Below the pieces are notes generated by a model. It worked only from the letters and a program-made list of their open reading frames with translations, did no database searches and was not told the origin of the DNA. Source: Semisulcospira habei (Eukaryota > Mollusca > Gastropoda > Semisulcospiridae). Taken from it: 64,000 nucleotides of DNA. Made by a program: the position numbers and the translations under genes. Shown here in pieces: positions 1 through 12,400 of the stretch. Location of the stretch: positions 120,364,417 through 120,428,416 of the forward strand of contig BTPG01000005.1 in NCBI GenBank assembly GCA_036245525.1, given 5' to 3'. The stretch's first letter is position 1, and each line of letters opens with the position of its first letter.

Positions 1-392
1 TGTCGAAAGTCCAAGTACTCTTGAACCATACACAGCCGTCAGTACACACAAGGCCAGAAAGTTCCAAGGCAAGGCGAAAGCACAGGCCGGGAACGAATTC
101 CATTGATGAAGATATTCAAGTACAGCTTGAACCATACACAGCCGTAGAAGCAGAGGGCTAAGCAACACGTCTATACGCTGCAAGCTAAAGGAAAGAACTG
201 GTGTGGCTTGGCTGCTCGGGCTGTTACCCTTAACGGGTGGGAAGAAAGGCTACCCGGGTACCAGGTCACGGCACCCCTGGTGGCCTCCCCTGGCCCTAAA
301 GGTACACATCGTAAGTTTTTGGGCTAAAATTACGCTAGCTATAGGTTGTTCCATGGTAGTAACGACATCGGTAATGTTTTTGAGGAAACAAA
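1..392 (-). mobile_element. DIRS-like element G, 5'-terminal fragment
   Basis: The right edge reads CATCGGTAATGTTTTTGAGG then AAACAAA, the outer 5' terminus of the other minus-strand copies, preceded inward by a TTTGGGCTAAAATTACGCTAGC block and a GGTGGCCTCCCC/CCCGGGTACC leader like that of copy D. The element runs off the left edge. No coding part is visible. Confidence 0.7.
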
Positions 393-532
393 GAAGAGTA
401 GCAGCCTAGTACAAACATGTACACAAAGAATATCAGGCCAAAGTCGACCACAGTGGGCCTGCGCACAGTTGTTTGTGTATGCCCACTGTGACGGACTTCA
501 GGTTGGGAGACACACACGTCAAGTGCACCTAC

Positions 533-715
533 CCTATCATACTGTTCCCTGGTGACATAGCCAGAATCCTTCTGATCCATCTCCTGGAATCTAACCAGGG
601 TGTCCAGCAGCTGTTGCTGGGTGGCGGTGGGGAGAGGCCAGGTCAACGCCAGCAGCAGGCGACGCCAATCCACGTAATCTGTCTCTGTTGACAGGGCCTG
701 CGAAATCTCCTGGAT
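533..715 (-). CDS. SPEF2: SPEF2 exon 20 of window
   Basis: Acceptor ACTGTAG, donor AGG|GTAGGT, 183 bp, phase 0/0. Encodes SQALSTETDYVDWRRLLLAL, TWPLPTATQQQLLDTLVRFQ and an EMDQKDSGYVTREQYDR end, an EF-hand-like stretch in the SPEF2 C-terminal region. The gene continues past the left edge. Confidence 0.9.
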
Positions 716-3407
716 CTACAGTCAGAGAGAAATTTACAAAATGATTTGTTGTGAGCAGAAGTTGCGGCAGGAACCAGTTATGTCTGGGTGAACAGAAGGC
801 AGCTACATAAAAAGTATGGGTGCGCTAGCACCAATGATGCACAATGAGTTTTACTGTGTGACAAGTACAATTGAACCGACACCCATGGAATACTTCTATA
901 GCAGTGTATGGAGAAGTAAATGTTCACTGCAACATTACAGATGCCAGACAGACACTCTACTTGAGTTCCCATATACATATACCATACGCACCCCCCCCCC
1001 CCCCCCCCACCACACACACCCACCCACCCCACCCCACCCCCCTCCACCCCACCCCCCCACCCCACCCCACCCCACCCCCACCCCCCACCCACCCCCGTTC
1101 TTCTCTCTAACAACAAATGCACCATATAAAATTTAGAACAAACCAGCTAAACTCTAACCTGTGACTGTGTAACTTGCATCCACAAATCAGGCAGTGTCTC
1201 CATACCATGAGAGACAGACACAATGTTCTCCAGTGTCTCGACAAATGACTTGCAGGACATGATGCCTGTCGGGGCAGTTGAGCTGAACTGCAAGGAAAAG
1301 GAACAACAAACATGGAAAAGAACCAAAACAGACCTCTTTCACTATGTTCTTTACGCCTATTTTTTGGGTTTCATTTACATTTGTGCTCTTCACACTAATG
1401 TCAGTGTTTAGTGATTTCAGACAAGCAATTTGTGATCACTTGCTGCGAAGGGGTTAATGTACCATCAATGATGCATCTTCTGTCTTCTGTACGTAGGTAA
1501 AAACAAAAATTGAAACCATGTGTCTCTAAAATTGACACAATGTGAGATAACAAAAACAGTGTGTTGGTATCATTCAGCACTTTCCAACCTATGACTTTGC
1601 AACTTTTGGAAGGTGTACAATGGCTGTGCAGCAGCTGTGGCAGCAGACCTGCCCAAATAGTTCAAGTGTTGTGCCAGATTAGATTGGTGCCTTTCCAGGT
1701 GCGAAACTATAATCTGACTTTCACTTGAACTACAATTATGGTGGCTGATAGAAATCATTAGTGTGGTGTCAGTGTTAACTCTTCAACGCACGCAGTCAAA
1801 AAAACTTGCCACTATGAAACGCACAGCAGCGCACCCCCTAAACGCACGGCAAAATCTGTGGAGCAGGTGTGAGCTAAAACACTCAAAATTTCATTTCCCA
1901 ATACTGCTTTCTGGACCCTTCCAGCTATAATGTACTTCTTCTATCTACTATAGCTGAACAAGTTCCATTCACCCCCCTCCGAAAATACACGAAAGACACA
2001 GAGCTACATAGGGGACATTTAGCATACTAAATACAAGAAACATTTAGCTTTGCATTCCCTAAGTATCACTGATTGCCACCGGAAGCCAGCTCTCTAACCA
2101 ATTTCCCCCAGGATATCTCGCCTGACATGGTTGATAAACATCTCCCCACTTGACACTGGTTTCGTGGGAAAAATACAAGAAATAGTATGAGAAAGGGGCT
2201 GGGCAAATTTATTCGCCTTTGTGCGCTCATTAGAGGGCTATAAAATTTGACGGCGTACACTTGAAGATTGTGCGCCGTGCGTGGAAGAGTTAAATTTGGA
2301 AAATCTACTATACATGGCCCTGAATAGGCCATGAGAAACAAAACATGAAGAAATTGTAACCACCAACCTGCTGGTACAAGTTAAAGAGCTGCCTGACCGT
2401 GAAATGGTCATGCATGACATCCTCCTCCTTTTGTGGTATCGGCACAGGTGAGGGTGATTTCAAAACAGCCAAGTCCTGGCAGATGGAAAAAAGGCAATTG
2501 TTTCACATAATGCACTATCAATAACAAAACCCTGCAAATAAAACCAGAGGCTATAGTTCCAAAAATCTTTGCCTAGGAGACATTAACAAGACTGTATTAC
2601 CAGTGTTATAGACTATTACCAGTGTTATAGATGTTTTTGTTCCCCACAATAAGGCATTCCCCAGGGAATGTCTCAAAAAGAGGGGTGGTGTAGAGGACAT
2701 CATTGTGTATTCTGCCGAGTATTAACAGTAATATGGCGCTGAATTTTCTAAGGTGTAAGAAGAAAACCACCAATTCTAAAACATGAAATGAAGAGCATGC
2801 TATATAACCCAGTAAGCACAGGCTATCTGGCCAACGTTGGCTACAGTCACCCTGCACATGGCTGTTCACAGGCCAACTGGCCCAACACTGGCCCAATGAC
2901 CTCTTACATACTGACCTAGCGCATGTTGCAACCGGCACAGATTAGTTTTTGATTCTTTGCTACAATGGTGTTGAAGCGTATGCTGGGAGATGAAAAGAGA
3001 ACTGCGCGCAGCAGTGCAAACAACAAAATATGATAGAGTCCACAAGCAGAAGTGCAAATTCTGATAGAGGTAAAACTAAATATTAGTTAATTTATACAAT
3101 CATTTCTTGTGCTAATGCCCAACTTTCCTCTTTATCTCTGCCAAAACCAAAATATTATTAAAATGGACATGTTCAATTAAAGTAATTGCTAAAATATTTG
3201 TCATAATTTCTGAAACAAATTTAAATGTTTATATCATATAATTATATGACAACTACGTAAATTGTCACAGAAACAATAACTAAACAAATAAATTCAAATA
3301 CGAATATAAAAAAACAAATACAACGGAAAAACAAACTGCAACAATGTAAAGAGTGTGTCATTTTCTTGGTGATTTAGGAGTAGTGGGTAGTAGCCATATG
3401 GTTGCTA

Positions 3408-3444
<37 letters not shown>

Positions 3445-6400
3445 GATGATACCCCTGTGTGCATGTAGCTGTGAGCAATGCTGGTGGCTGCAAGCATAGA
3501 GGATTAACCCTTTCAACACCAGCGGATGCAGAGTCCCAGTAAGCAAAGGTCTTCAGGCCCACAATAGCCGAAGTGGGCCTGCGCATTGGCTGTGCGCGGG
3601 CACACTACAGCTGTCGTGGGTCCGAAGATGTTTTGCTACTAGGGTTGTGTCTCTGAAATCTTGTCAATTCAACAGCAATGAGCCCTACCATCCACGGATA
3701 CAAATGTGGAGTCAGCATGAGGCATTGGTCTTCATGAGCCCCCACACCAGTGGGGTCTAAGGAGGGAAGGGGGGCGGGGGTGAGGTGGGGGGGGGGGGGG
3801 GCTATGTCTCTTGCAGTTGAATTTTTGGCACTTTTGCTCAGCAGTGAAGTGGTTAACCATTTTCATCCTGAGACACTATCACTTGAAATAAATTTGATGA
3901 TGATAGTTCAAGGGTGGTGCCAGAATAGCTTGGCGCCTGAGGCGCCAAGCTATTCTGGCACCACCATTGATCTAAAATGGTTGATCTATCTCCTAATCTG
4001 TAATGTAGCCTTCATAGGACGATATGCAAATTTACAAAAATCCGCTTCAGGATGTACTGGGTTAACCCCCATGTGCATGCAGCAGTGAACAGTGGCAGCT
4101 TCAAGCACGAGTGTGATAAGAGTGTAACTGTACGGTGGAAAGTAGCACTTGTTGTTTTGTGATGGGACACACTCAACAGTGAAATAGAAGATCTGTGAAA
4201 CGGTAGGCATTCTCACTTCCTCTTCCACTAAGGTATCCTTTGAGAGCATTGAACAGAGAAATTGTGAATTATACAGAAAATTATTCTGCATCAAAAACTC
4301 ACAATAACTACAAGAGCAATGTCTTCAACGTAACATAATTTCACCTAGTATTGGTGACTCAGCTGAGGTGTGAGGCCTAATGATACCCAGGAAATGAAGC
4401 TAGCATTTGAGACAACAGCGCCTACAGGCACCAAACTATTCAAGCAAGACCTTTGAGCTATCATGGTCGATGTGTCTCTTGAATTGTAATGTCATACAGT
4501 CTTCAAAGTACAACTCCAAAAATATTTATGGGAATCTTAACCTTTGGCCTTGGACTCAACATGCTGGAATCCACCCTTCACATAGTCAGTGCTGGAAGTG
4601 AATGATTAGTCTGGTCATTGGAGTTTATGTAGACTAACGCTTATACAGTCATGCAAACAAAATTATGCATTACTATTAACTATTGAATGAGGATATGGCA
4701 CAGCCATGGGAACCACATTGGGCAAAGCAGAAAAATAAGGATCAAGCAAAAAAGGTCAGATCAAGGACTCACGCTGTCAACTAGGAAGTCATCTTGCTGC
4801 AGAATAATCTGCTCCTTCAGTCTCTTTCCTTCCTCGATGGCACGACGCATCACTTCAGACATGGTGTCAATGCTGCAAAGCCAATGACAGACCATTCATC
4901 AATTCATGCAGTACAATGAGCCTCGGATAAGAAAATACAAGAAAATATCAGGGGGGACCTGAACTTGTTTTTGTAAGATTGTTATGAGCAACGTAATTAC
5001 AGACAAAATGTGGTCAGGACCTCTTACGAAATGAAGAGGCTGTTAACACTGCCATTGCTTTATCTTCCTGCCAGCCTGAGCCTGCCTCCAAGACACTTCC
5101 AGAAAACCAGGTACTGTAAACAAATCTGTCTAGCAAGCTTGAATTAAGTCCAATCACCACCAAATTTTGTGTACTATATGAAAAAAAGGATGCCCAGTTC
5201 AGCCATGCTATTTATAAGTTTGTCATCTTTGTAAGCCGTCATCTTAAAAAAGGGGGATAATTTGTGTTTTTTAAGGGTTTTTTTCATACTTGCTACCACC
5301 ACAGCCTCTGATGGCACTATTTCTGCACTGCTTTCTTCATCATTGTCACTGCTATTTTCGCTTTTGTGAGGCGAAAAAGAATCATCAGAATCCCTATCAG
5401 CAGGATCATCAAGATCCAGCATCCTAAGAATCTCATCTCTTGACATAGGTCGCCTTCGATTCATTTTTTTCATCTAAATTTGCCGCAAACCTTTGCTGGT
5501 ATGAACACGAGCGGATGTGGCTGCAATTCTTTTATCAAGGGAAATAACTCAATTGCTGGCAAGCTTCAAAACAGGGGAGCAAACATGTCTTCTACCTTGT
5601 TTCACTAAAACGACTCGAGGCGCGGCCCGTCAGTGTGCGATGCTAGGCTGCCACGATTTGAGGTGCGGCCCGGGTTGAATGAGTTAAATCTAACAAGAAA
5701 CCCCAAAGTGTCTTAAAATGCATTCAACCCCACGACCACATTTCCTACATTTTGGAGGCGCCATCTAACAAACATGCACTAGTTGCAGGAGATGGATCAA
5801 CCATGATAATTCAAGGGTAGTAGCAGATGAGCTTGGCACCATCAGGCGCCAAGCTCATCTGGCACTACCCTTGAATGATCACAGTCAATCCATCTCTGGC
5901 TGTTGGGCATTTTTTTCTCTGGCAAGGACAGTGCAAGATTAGCTTGGTGCCTGAAGGCGCCAAGCTAATCTGGCACTACCCTTGAAAAGTGATTGCTCAA
6001 AATAGGTTCTGCTGTACCACAGTCAATCACTTCAAACAGATGGCACTTTAACCTTTGTTTTCTCAAAACACATTACCGATGGTATTACAGTTAGGAAAAG
6101 TCCCTTAGCTAGCATAATTTTAGCCAAAATTCGGTTGTGTCCGTATAAGGGAGTGTTGGCAGGAGTGGGGCGCCATAGACCAGGCCATAACCCGAATAGC
6201 CTCCCCTTATTCCCATCCGGTACGAGATTACCCGGCATACCCCAGTTTAGTTCTTAGCTAGCACTGTGGAAGGCTGTGTCTGTATCGCGCTCTACGTTTT
6301 TCTTCGACCGGTTGACTGATGACCTTTGCTTACTGTTCGTTCGTTGGAACTTTGGAACTTTTTGGAGCTATTGGAGTCGAGTCTGGGACTTCTAGTGCTC

Positions 6401-9400
6401 ACACCTGTGACGGTTCACTCTTTCGTTGGCTGTTGGGGACTTAGCCGACTGGGACATTGCTGTTGGGACTGCGAGCACGTGGCTTTGCCTGACGCTGGTT
6501 CGACCCTTCGTACCTGCCCGGTCATGCCTGTGCGGCGGGACTCTTCGGCCTTCTGCCGGTGGTTTCTGCTTCGCTGGAGAGACGTGGGTTTGCTCCTTGT
6601 TCTGCCATGGCCAGGTAATATCTCGGTGAATGCCCTCGACCGGCGCTCTGGGATGGGGATGAGCGCTGAGCATAGGCACGCGCTGTGCACTCGTTTGAGT
6701 TCGATTGTGTTCGATTATGTTCGATTCACCCTCGCGCACGGTTTATTATTGCGTGACCTCAGAAGCCACGCTCGCTCGTTCTTCATTGTAACCTCTTGTT
6801 GCAGGTACCAGATTCATGCCTGCAAGATGTGTGGCGACTTTCAGTGGCTCTCTGACGAGCATGTGGTTTGCCTGCCTTGTTCGGGATGCGAGTCGACCCA
6901 TACCGGTGTTGTGGGCGCCCCATGGCTGGAAGAAAGATGGTCGCAGCTGTGGGGATTTTGCCACCACGAGCATCCGACTCCTTTCAGAGACCGACTGACA
7001 GAGCCGGCCCAGAGTAACAAGGTGGGAACCAAGACAGGGGCAGTGTCCTAGGCTTCCCGGGCCAGTAAGCATGTAAGTCGCAACTATCGCAGACGGCCCT
7101 CCTAAGGTTCCCCTTACCGTGGCGACCAAGATACCATATCCTGAGCACTTGCCAGCAGGAGAGATCGCTGACAACCCCCTTCTTGGGATGGCTAAGCCAA
7201 TTTACTTCTGCCGGGCTGGCGTCGGCAACCGAACCTATGACGCTTCCAGTCCCGGCCCAGGCGGCAGATCGTAGATAGTACATGCAGAAGCGACCACGTT
7301 CTGGGAGTCGCACGGTGAGCCACGAGACTCATCCATACCGGGACCATGACGTCACAGGCCAGTATAGCTATGAGTCGCATACTAACACGGAGGGCCCTCC
7401 CAAGGTTCCCCTTACCATGACAAATGGAGAGGCACGAGCCAGACCCACTGCAGGCGGGTCCTGCCCCTAGAGGCGACCGCTCGGCTTCTCGGTCTCAGGT
7501 CAGTGATGAGTGTGTATGTGAGAGCATATATTGCCCGGTAGGGTGCAAGATTTGTGTATGTCATTGTACGGCACCTAGTGCCTTTCTTTCTAGCTAGGCG
7601 TTTTAACCCTTTGGCCACCACAAGTGTTATATGTTGCATTCCCAGCGTCACAGCTGTTTTGCCAGACCGCTGGGGTGCAACACCACTTATCTTTAAAAGG
7701 CTATATCTCTTGAACCACTGAACCGTTTTACTTCATTGTTCAGGAAAATGGAGATGAGAAAACAAATTTGTACACTGACGCTCAAAGCTATTATTATTAT
7801 TATTACTATTATTATTATGTGGGCGCCCTCGCCCGGGCTATACACGCGTTGGCGCCAGCTCCCGACACGGGTCAGACCGGCACTAACTGCTGCATGCGGC
7901 GACCGCAAGTACTACAGGGCCGCTGCACTTCCCACTCCAAGATCCCAGGTCAGTGATGATGGGCCACGCCCTCTCGCCCCGATCGTGGAGACGAGAGCCC
8001 ACGCCAGACGTGGTGCAGAGAGACGACCCCACGACGGGACCCCGTTCCCCGCACTCGGTCACGATCAGACAGTTCGCCTGACTTCAGAAGCGTGTGCTCA
8101 CTACACAGAGACCAGGGATACGAGAGGAGCAGGCGATGACGTCCCAGTGTGTTGGGTCGCTATGCGAAGGGAAGACCGGCGCCCCGAAGCCTCTTCATCG
8201 CCGTTTGAGTTCGTGGGACCGGCCTCCGAGACTACACTGTTCCTTCCAAGTGCTGTGTCCACCTTCGTCGGACCACCGCCGCCCGGCGTTCACCGGTCTT
8301 CGGAGCAGTTAAGACGTCTCTTCTCCCGCGTGCGGGACAGACGACTCCTTCAGCTTGGCTACAGAGGACGTTCGTTCGCCGTTGCTGGGCGATGTTGACT
8401 CCTCCTCTTCGCTACGCTCGCAGTGTCGAGATGTGTTGGATTCACCACCAACTACGTGAAGCCAGAGGATGGAACCTCTTCGGGCCTTGGACGAAGCAGG
8501 TCCCCTCTTCGCGTCCAAGCGTTTCAAGTCTCTTCCTCAACCGTTCAGGTTCCGGGTCCTTGTCGCCGTCTCCTGTCTCCCGCTTCAGGGCGCCTTGGGA
8601 GACACTGGTTGCCTCGACTACGTGATCCTACTCCTCTTCCGCATTTCCCTGGCCCGCAGAGGGTTCCTGGACCTGATGACGCGGGCCATCCTCCGTCGCG
8701 TTGTGGAAGCATGGAATCCTACCTCTCACCGCGTTGGCCGACATCTTCGCCTTCGGTGTCCCGGCACCCGGGCCAGGTGGCACAGCCGCTTCGCGCTGCT
8801 GACAGCGCTGGACGTAGCAGTTGTCCAGGGACATTGATGCAGGACGTGCCGGCATTCAGCGCAGACCGTCGGATGGAATTGGCAGGGACCACTCTTCCAC
8901 AGGGGTGCAGTTCTTCCTCTGCGCCGGTGCTTTTCGGCTGGCAGCCGAGGGACGGAGGTGACGTTTCTGTGACGCCGACGGCGCGGTCCCGGGAACGACA
9001 GTGTCAGTCTCCCTCCAGCATGCGGCAGATGCCTAGCCAGTAGCAGTCTACCTTCGTAGATGTCAGCGCGGGATGAGGACTGGTCCGACCTCACTGTGTG
9101 GGCCGACATCAGTCTACATGGTGTTAGCGGATGCAGTTCAGCTTACGCACCTGCGGGGACAAGTTCTCGTCGCTTTGCATCCTTCTCCAGGCGGGGTGCT
9201 GCCCTCCGGCTTCTCTTGGCTTGGGCTTGCTCCGCGGCGATCAAGCACTACAGGTCTTCTCATAAACCGACAGCTTCGGGACTTAGCGGGCACGGTTCGC
9301 GTGGCTGCATGGAGACAACTTGGAGTTCCGGTGTTCTGCGGCACCTGACCGGAGCAGATGGACTCACTCTCAACGGCCGTTGTGCAGATACCCGCTCGGC

Positions 9401-12400
9401 GGTGGATGACAGCGTGCGGGTGCAGGCAGGGCACAGCCAGGGGTCTGTCGAGGATGGAACAAGAGTCTTCCTGTTCCGCTTCTCGCGGGGGTGAACGAGG
9501 TTCTGCGATGCGACAGAGGGTGCTGTGGATCCATGCAGCCTGGGGTGTAGTGCCGGGAGTTAGACGTGGCGACAGCATGGCAGGACCTTACAGTTGTAAC
9601 CTTAGAGGTGGTCCCGCGCTCCGTTTCCGCGACAGTACAGTCGACTCTTCTCATACCCTAGCCGGCGGATGGCGGCCGATCTGCGAACTGTCGGCTTGAC
9701 ACAAGTTCCTTGGCGTCGTGGCAGATGCGAGACAGACAGAGTCCTGAGGGCAGCGGTGCATCTCCAGGACTTTGTGACAGCTGGAGGTCCGATGTCGGAA
9801 CCAGTTGGCAAGCGTGGCAGTAGGCTGGGGTCCCTGCCTGCTATTCGCCGTCGACTAGGCTGCTTATGCTATGGGACAGGTCCTACGTGGTGCTTCGCGG
9901 ATTCATTGGAGGATGGAGTTCGTGCTCGTCCTGTTCGAGTAGGACTCCAAGTAGGACGGGAACAGTGCAGAGTAGGAGCGTCCCTCATAGACTTTCTTCG
10001 GGTTCACTGTTAGGACTGCTGACACGCCAGTGGATCGCCTTTCAGCCTGACACTTCTTCTGTTGGAGAAGATTGGCGTACACATGGGAGATACTAGTGCT
10101 CTTGAGGCCAGCTGCGCTTGGAGTCGTCGCTACGGCCAGATCTTCCAGCTTCCCTGCTCGCCATCGAGAATCGATTGCTGAGGTTATACGAGGGGTTGTC
10201 CGACAATCCCTATTGCTAGAGGTTTGCGGCGGATATGATAGTAGTGCAGTCTGCAGCCACGAGGATAGCCACTTGTCGGCTACGAAGGTTGGTGGACATT
10301 TTCCTGGCTCGGTGCGCCTCTTCACTTCTCCAGTTGTGGTTAGCTTCCCCCATGCCCCCCTTTGCAAGTCCCCACTCCTCACACGATGCTCAAGCAACCG
10401 GGACAGCCGCCCTTACAGCCGGGCCCTGAACTTCTCTTCCTCCTTCTCTGGAGTTTGTGCGGCAAGCCCTCAACCGCAGAGCCTTCCCTAGGGCGGCAGT
10501 GGATGCTGTCGCGACAGCCGCAGACCCTCAACCAGACGAGTTACGAGGGGAGACGACGAGCGTGGTGTGACGGGACTGACGACAGCAAGCACCAGCTGGC
10601 GGAGTGCTTCCTCTGGCTATTCAATGACCGGGGACTGGCTCCGGTTACCTTCGGGGCTACCTAGCTTGTTCGCCGACACCTACCGGCGCGTGTGCTGGTC
10701 CGACCCTGGTAGCTGTAAGACCTCACAGATCTGAGGGTCACATCGGTAGGCAACGCCCAGCACTGCTTCGCTCGGGCCATGAGAGGTCTACCATGCGGGT
10801 TACGTGGTTCAACTCCGTCCGTTTGAACCTCTGCAGTTGGCGCGCTTGAAGACGTGCTTCCTGGCGGCCCTAACTTCAGCCTCCAGGCCGGCGCTGTGCT
10901 ACTGCTACCTGAACCATTTTCCTGGCCAAGACGCGGTCTCCTTGATGGTGACACAGATGATGAATTTCGCCCTTTACGTGTGACGGACTCCACCCGGGAG
11001 AACAGACTACGGAACCCGGTGAGAGCCTTACGTGTGTCCTAGCCACGGCTTCCAGGGTCGGTAATGTACGCGCTGTCGACACACCCAGATTGCTTGCAGT
11101 GCCGGATGGCTGACTCCGTGCTATCTGAACCATCTTCCTGGCCAAGACACGGTCTCCTTGTAGGCGACACAGATGCTGACTTTTCGCCCTTCACGTGTGA
11201 CGGACTTCGCCCGGGAGAACAGACTACAGAACCCGGTGAGAGCCTTATCTGTGTCCTAGCCACGTCCTCCAGGGTCAGTGGACGTACGCGCTGTTGTCGC
11301 GCACAGATTGCTTGCAGTTCCGGACGGATGGCGCCGTGCAACTGCTACCTGAACCGACCTTCCGCGCCAAGACATGGTCGCCTTTTGGCTGCCCTACAGA
11401 TGATGACTTCCGCCATTACGAGTGCAAGACTCCACCTGGTAGGCCATGCAGGAACCGGTGAGAGCCTTACGGGTGTATCTGCGCCAGACCAAGCCTCTGA
11501 ACAGAGGAAGCACTTGCCTGTCTCTCCCTCTGTCCCCAGGTAGACGTGACATCTCAGCCCAGACCTTCTCCTCCTGGTGCCGGTGAATGATCCGCTAGGC
11601 CTAGCAGGACCTCGTCCAGATGCAGCCAAATGTATGAACATCAGGGCGCACGAGGTCAGAGCCATGGCCGCAAGTCCCGCTTTGACAGCACCTGTGCAGT
11701 TAGGACATTGTGGTGGCAGTGGGGATGGCGAGCTGAGAACACTTTCGCCCGTTTCTACCTGAGGGACCTCTCCGCCCAGCGGCAGAACCTGTTGGGAGAC
11801 TCGCTGGTGGGAGACATCGCAGCAGCGCAACACTCCCTCCCGGCGCCCTAGGCGCCGCAGGTATCTTAGCTAAAATTATCGGGAGTTTGCTGCGGGAGGG
11901 CGGGTCTGTGGGCAATGTTGTTGGCAGTAGGGGCGCTATAGCGGCACCCACCTCCTCTTTGGGATTCTTCCTAACTGTAATACCATCGGTAATGTGTTTT
12001 GAGAAAACAAATGAATTTTTCATTAAAATGAATTTTTGGGAAAAATACTTACCAATGGTATTACTCAAAGGTCCCTCCCACCTGCCCCGCTTGCCGCCAG
12101 TTCGCTAAGAAACTAAACTGGGGTATGCCGGGTAATCTCGTACCGTATGGGAATAAGGGGAGGCTATTCGGGTTATGGCCTGGTCTATGGCGCCCCACTC
12201 CTGCCAACACTCCCTTATATGGACACAACCAAATTTTGGCTAAAATTATGCTAGCTAAGGGACTTTTGCTAACTGTAATACCATCGGTATGTATTTTTCC
12301 AAAAAATTAATTTTAATGAAAAATTCATATTTAGCCCCAACGCCCTACAGCATGAGATGGACTGACCATGATAACTCAAGGGTCATGCTAAATTAGCTTG

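Larger units (their letters stand above)
6054..12328 (+). mobile_element. DIRS-like tyrosine-recombinase retrotransposon, copy D (degraded)
   Basis: The left terminus TTTGTTTTCTCAAAACACAT is followed by TACCGATGGTATTACAG; the right terminus ends CCATCGGTATGTATTTTTCC and continues to about 12,328. The ICR at 11,971-12,065 joins the complements of both ends. In between are a spliced Cys/His module (6,607-7,051), fragments of Gag and RT, RNase H and methyltransferase-like remnants (about 9,600-10,400), and recombinase sequence (about 10,400-11,850). Reading frames are broken everywhere. The leader shows a TATGCCGGGTAATCTCGTAC block repeated inverted at 12,123-12,145. Confidence 0.85.

Noticed and set aside
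816..1136. Proline-rich or glycine-rich reading frames on both strands
   Set aside because: They are simply translations of the C/A-rich tract at 992-1,097 next to a SPEF2 exon; no start context or family similarity.
3907..3965. Hairpins as rho-independent terminators, microRNA precursors or CRISPR repeats
   Set aside because: Many dispersed TTAA-bounded copies with no spacer arrays, in an animal intron context; transposable palindromes explain them.
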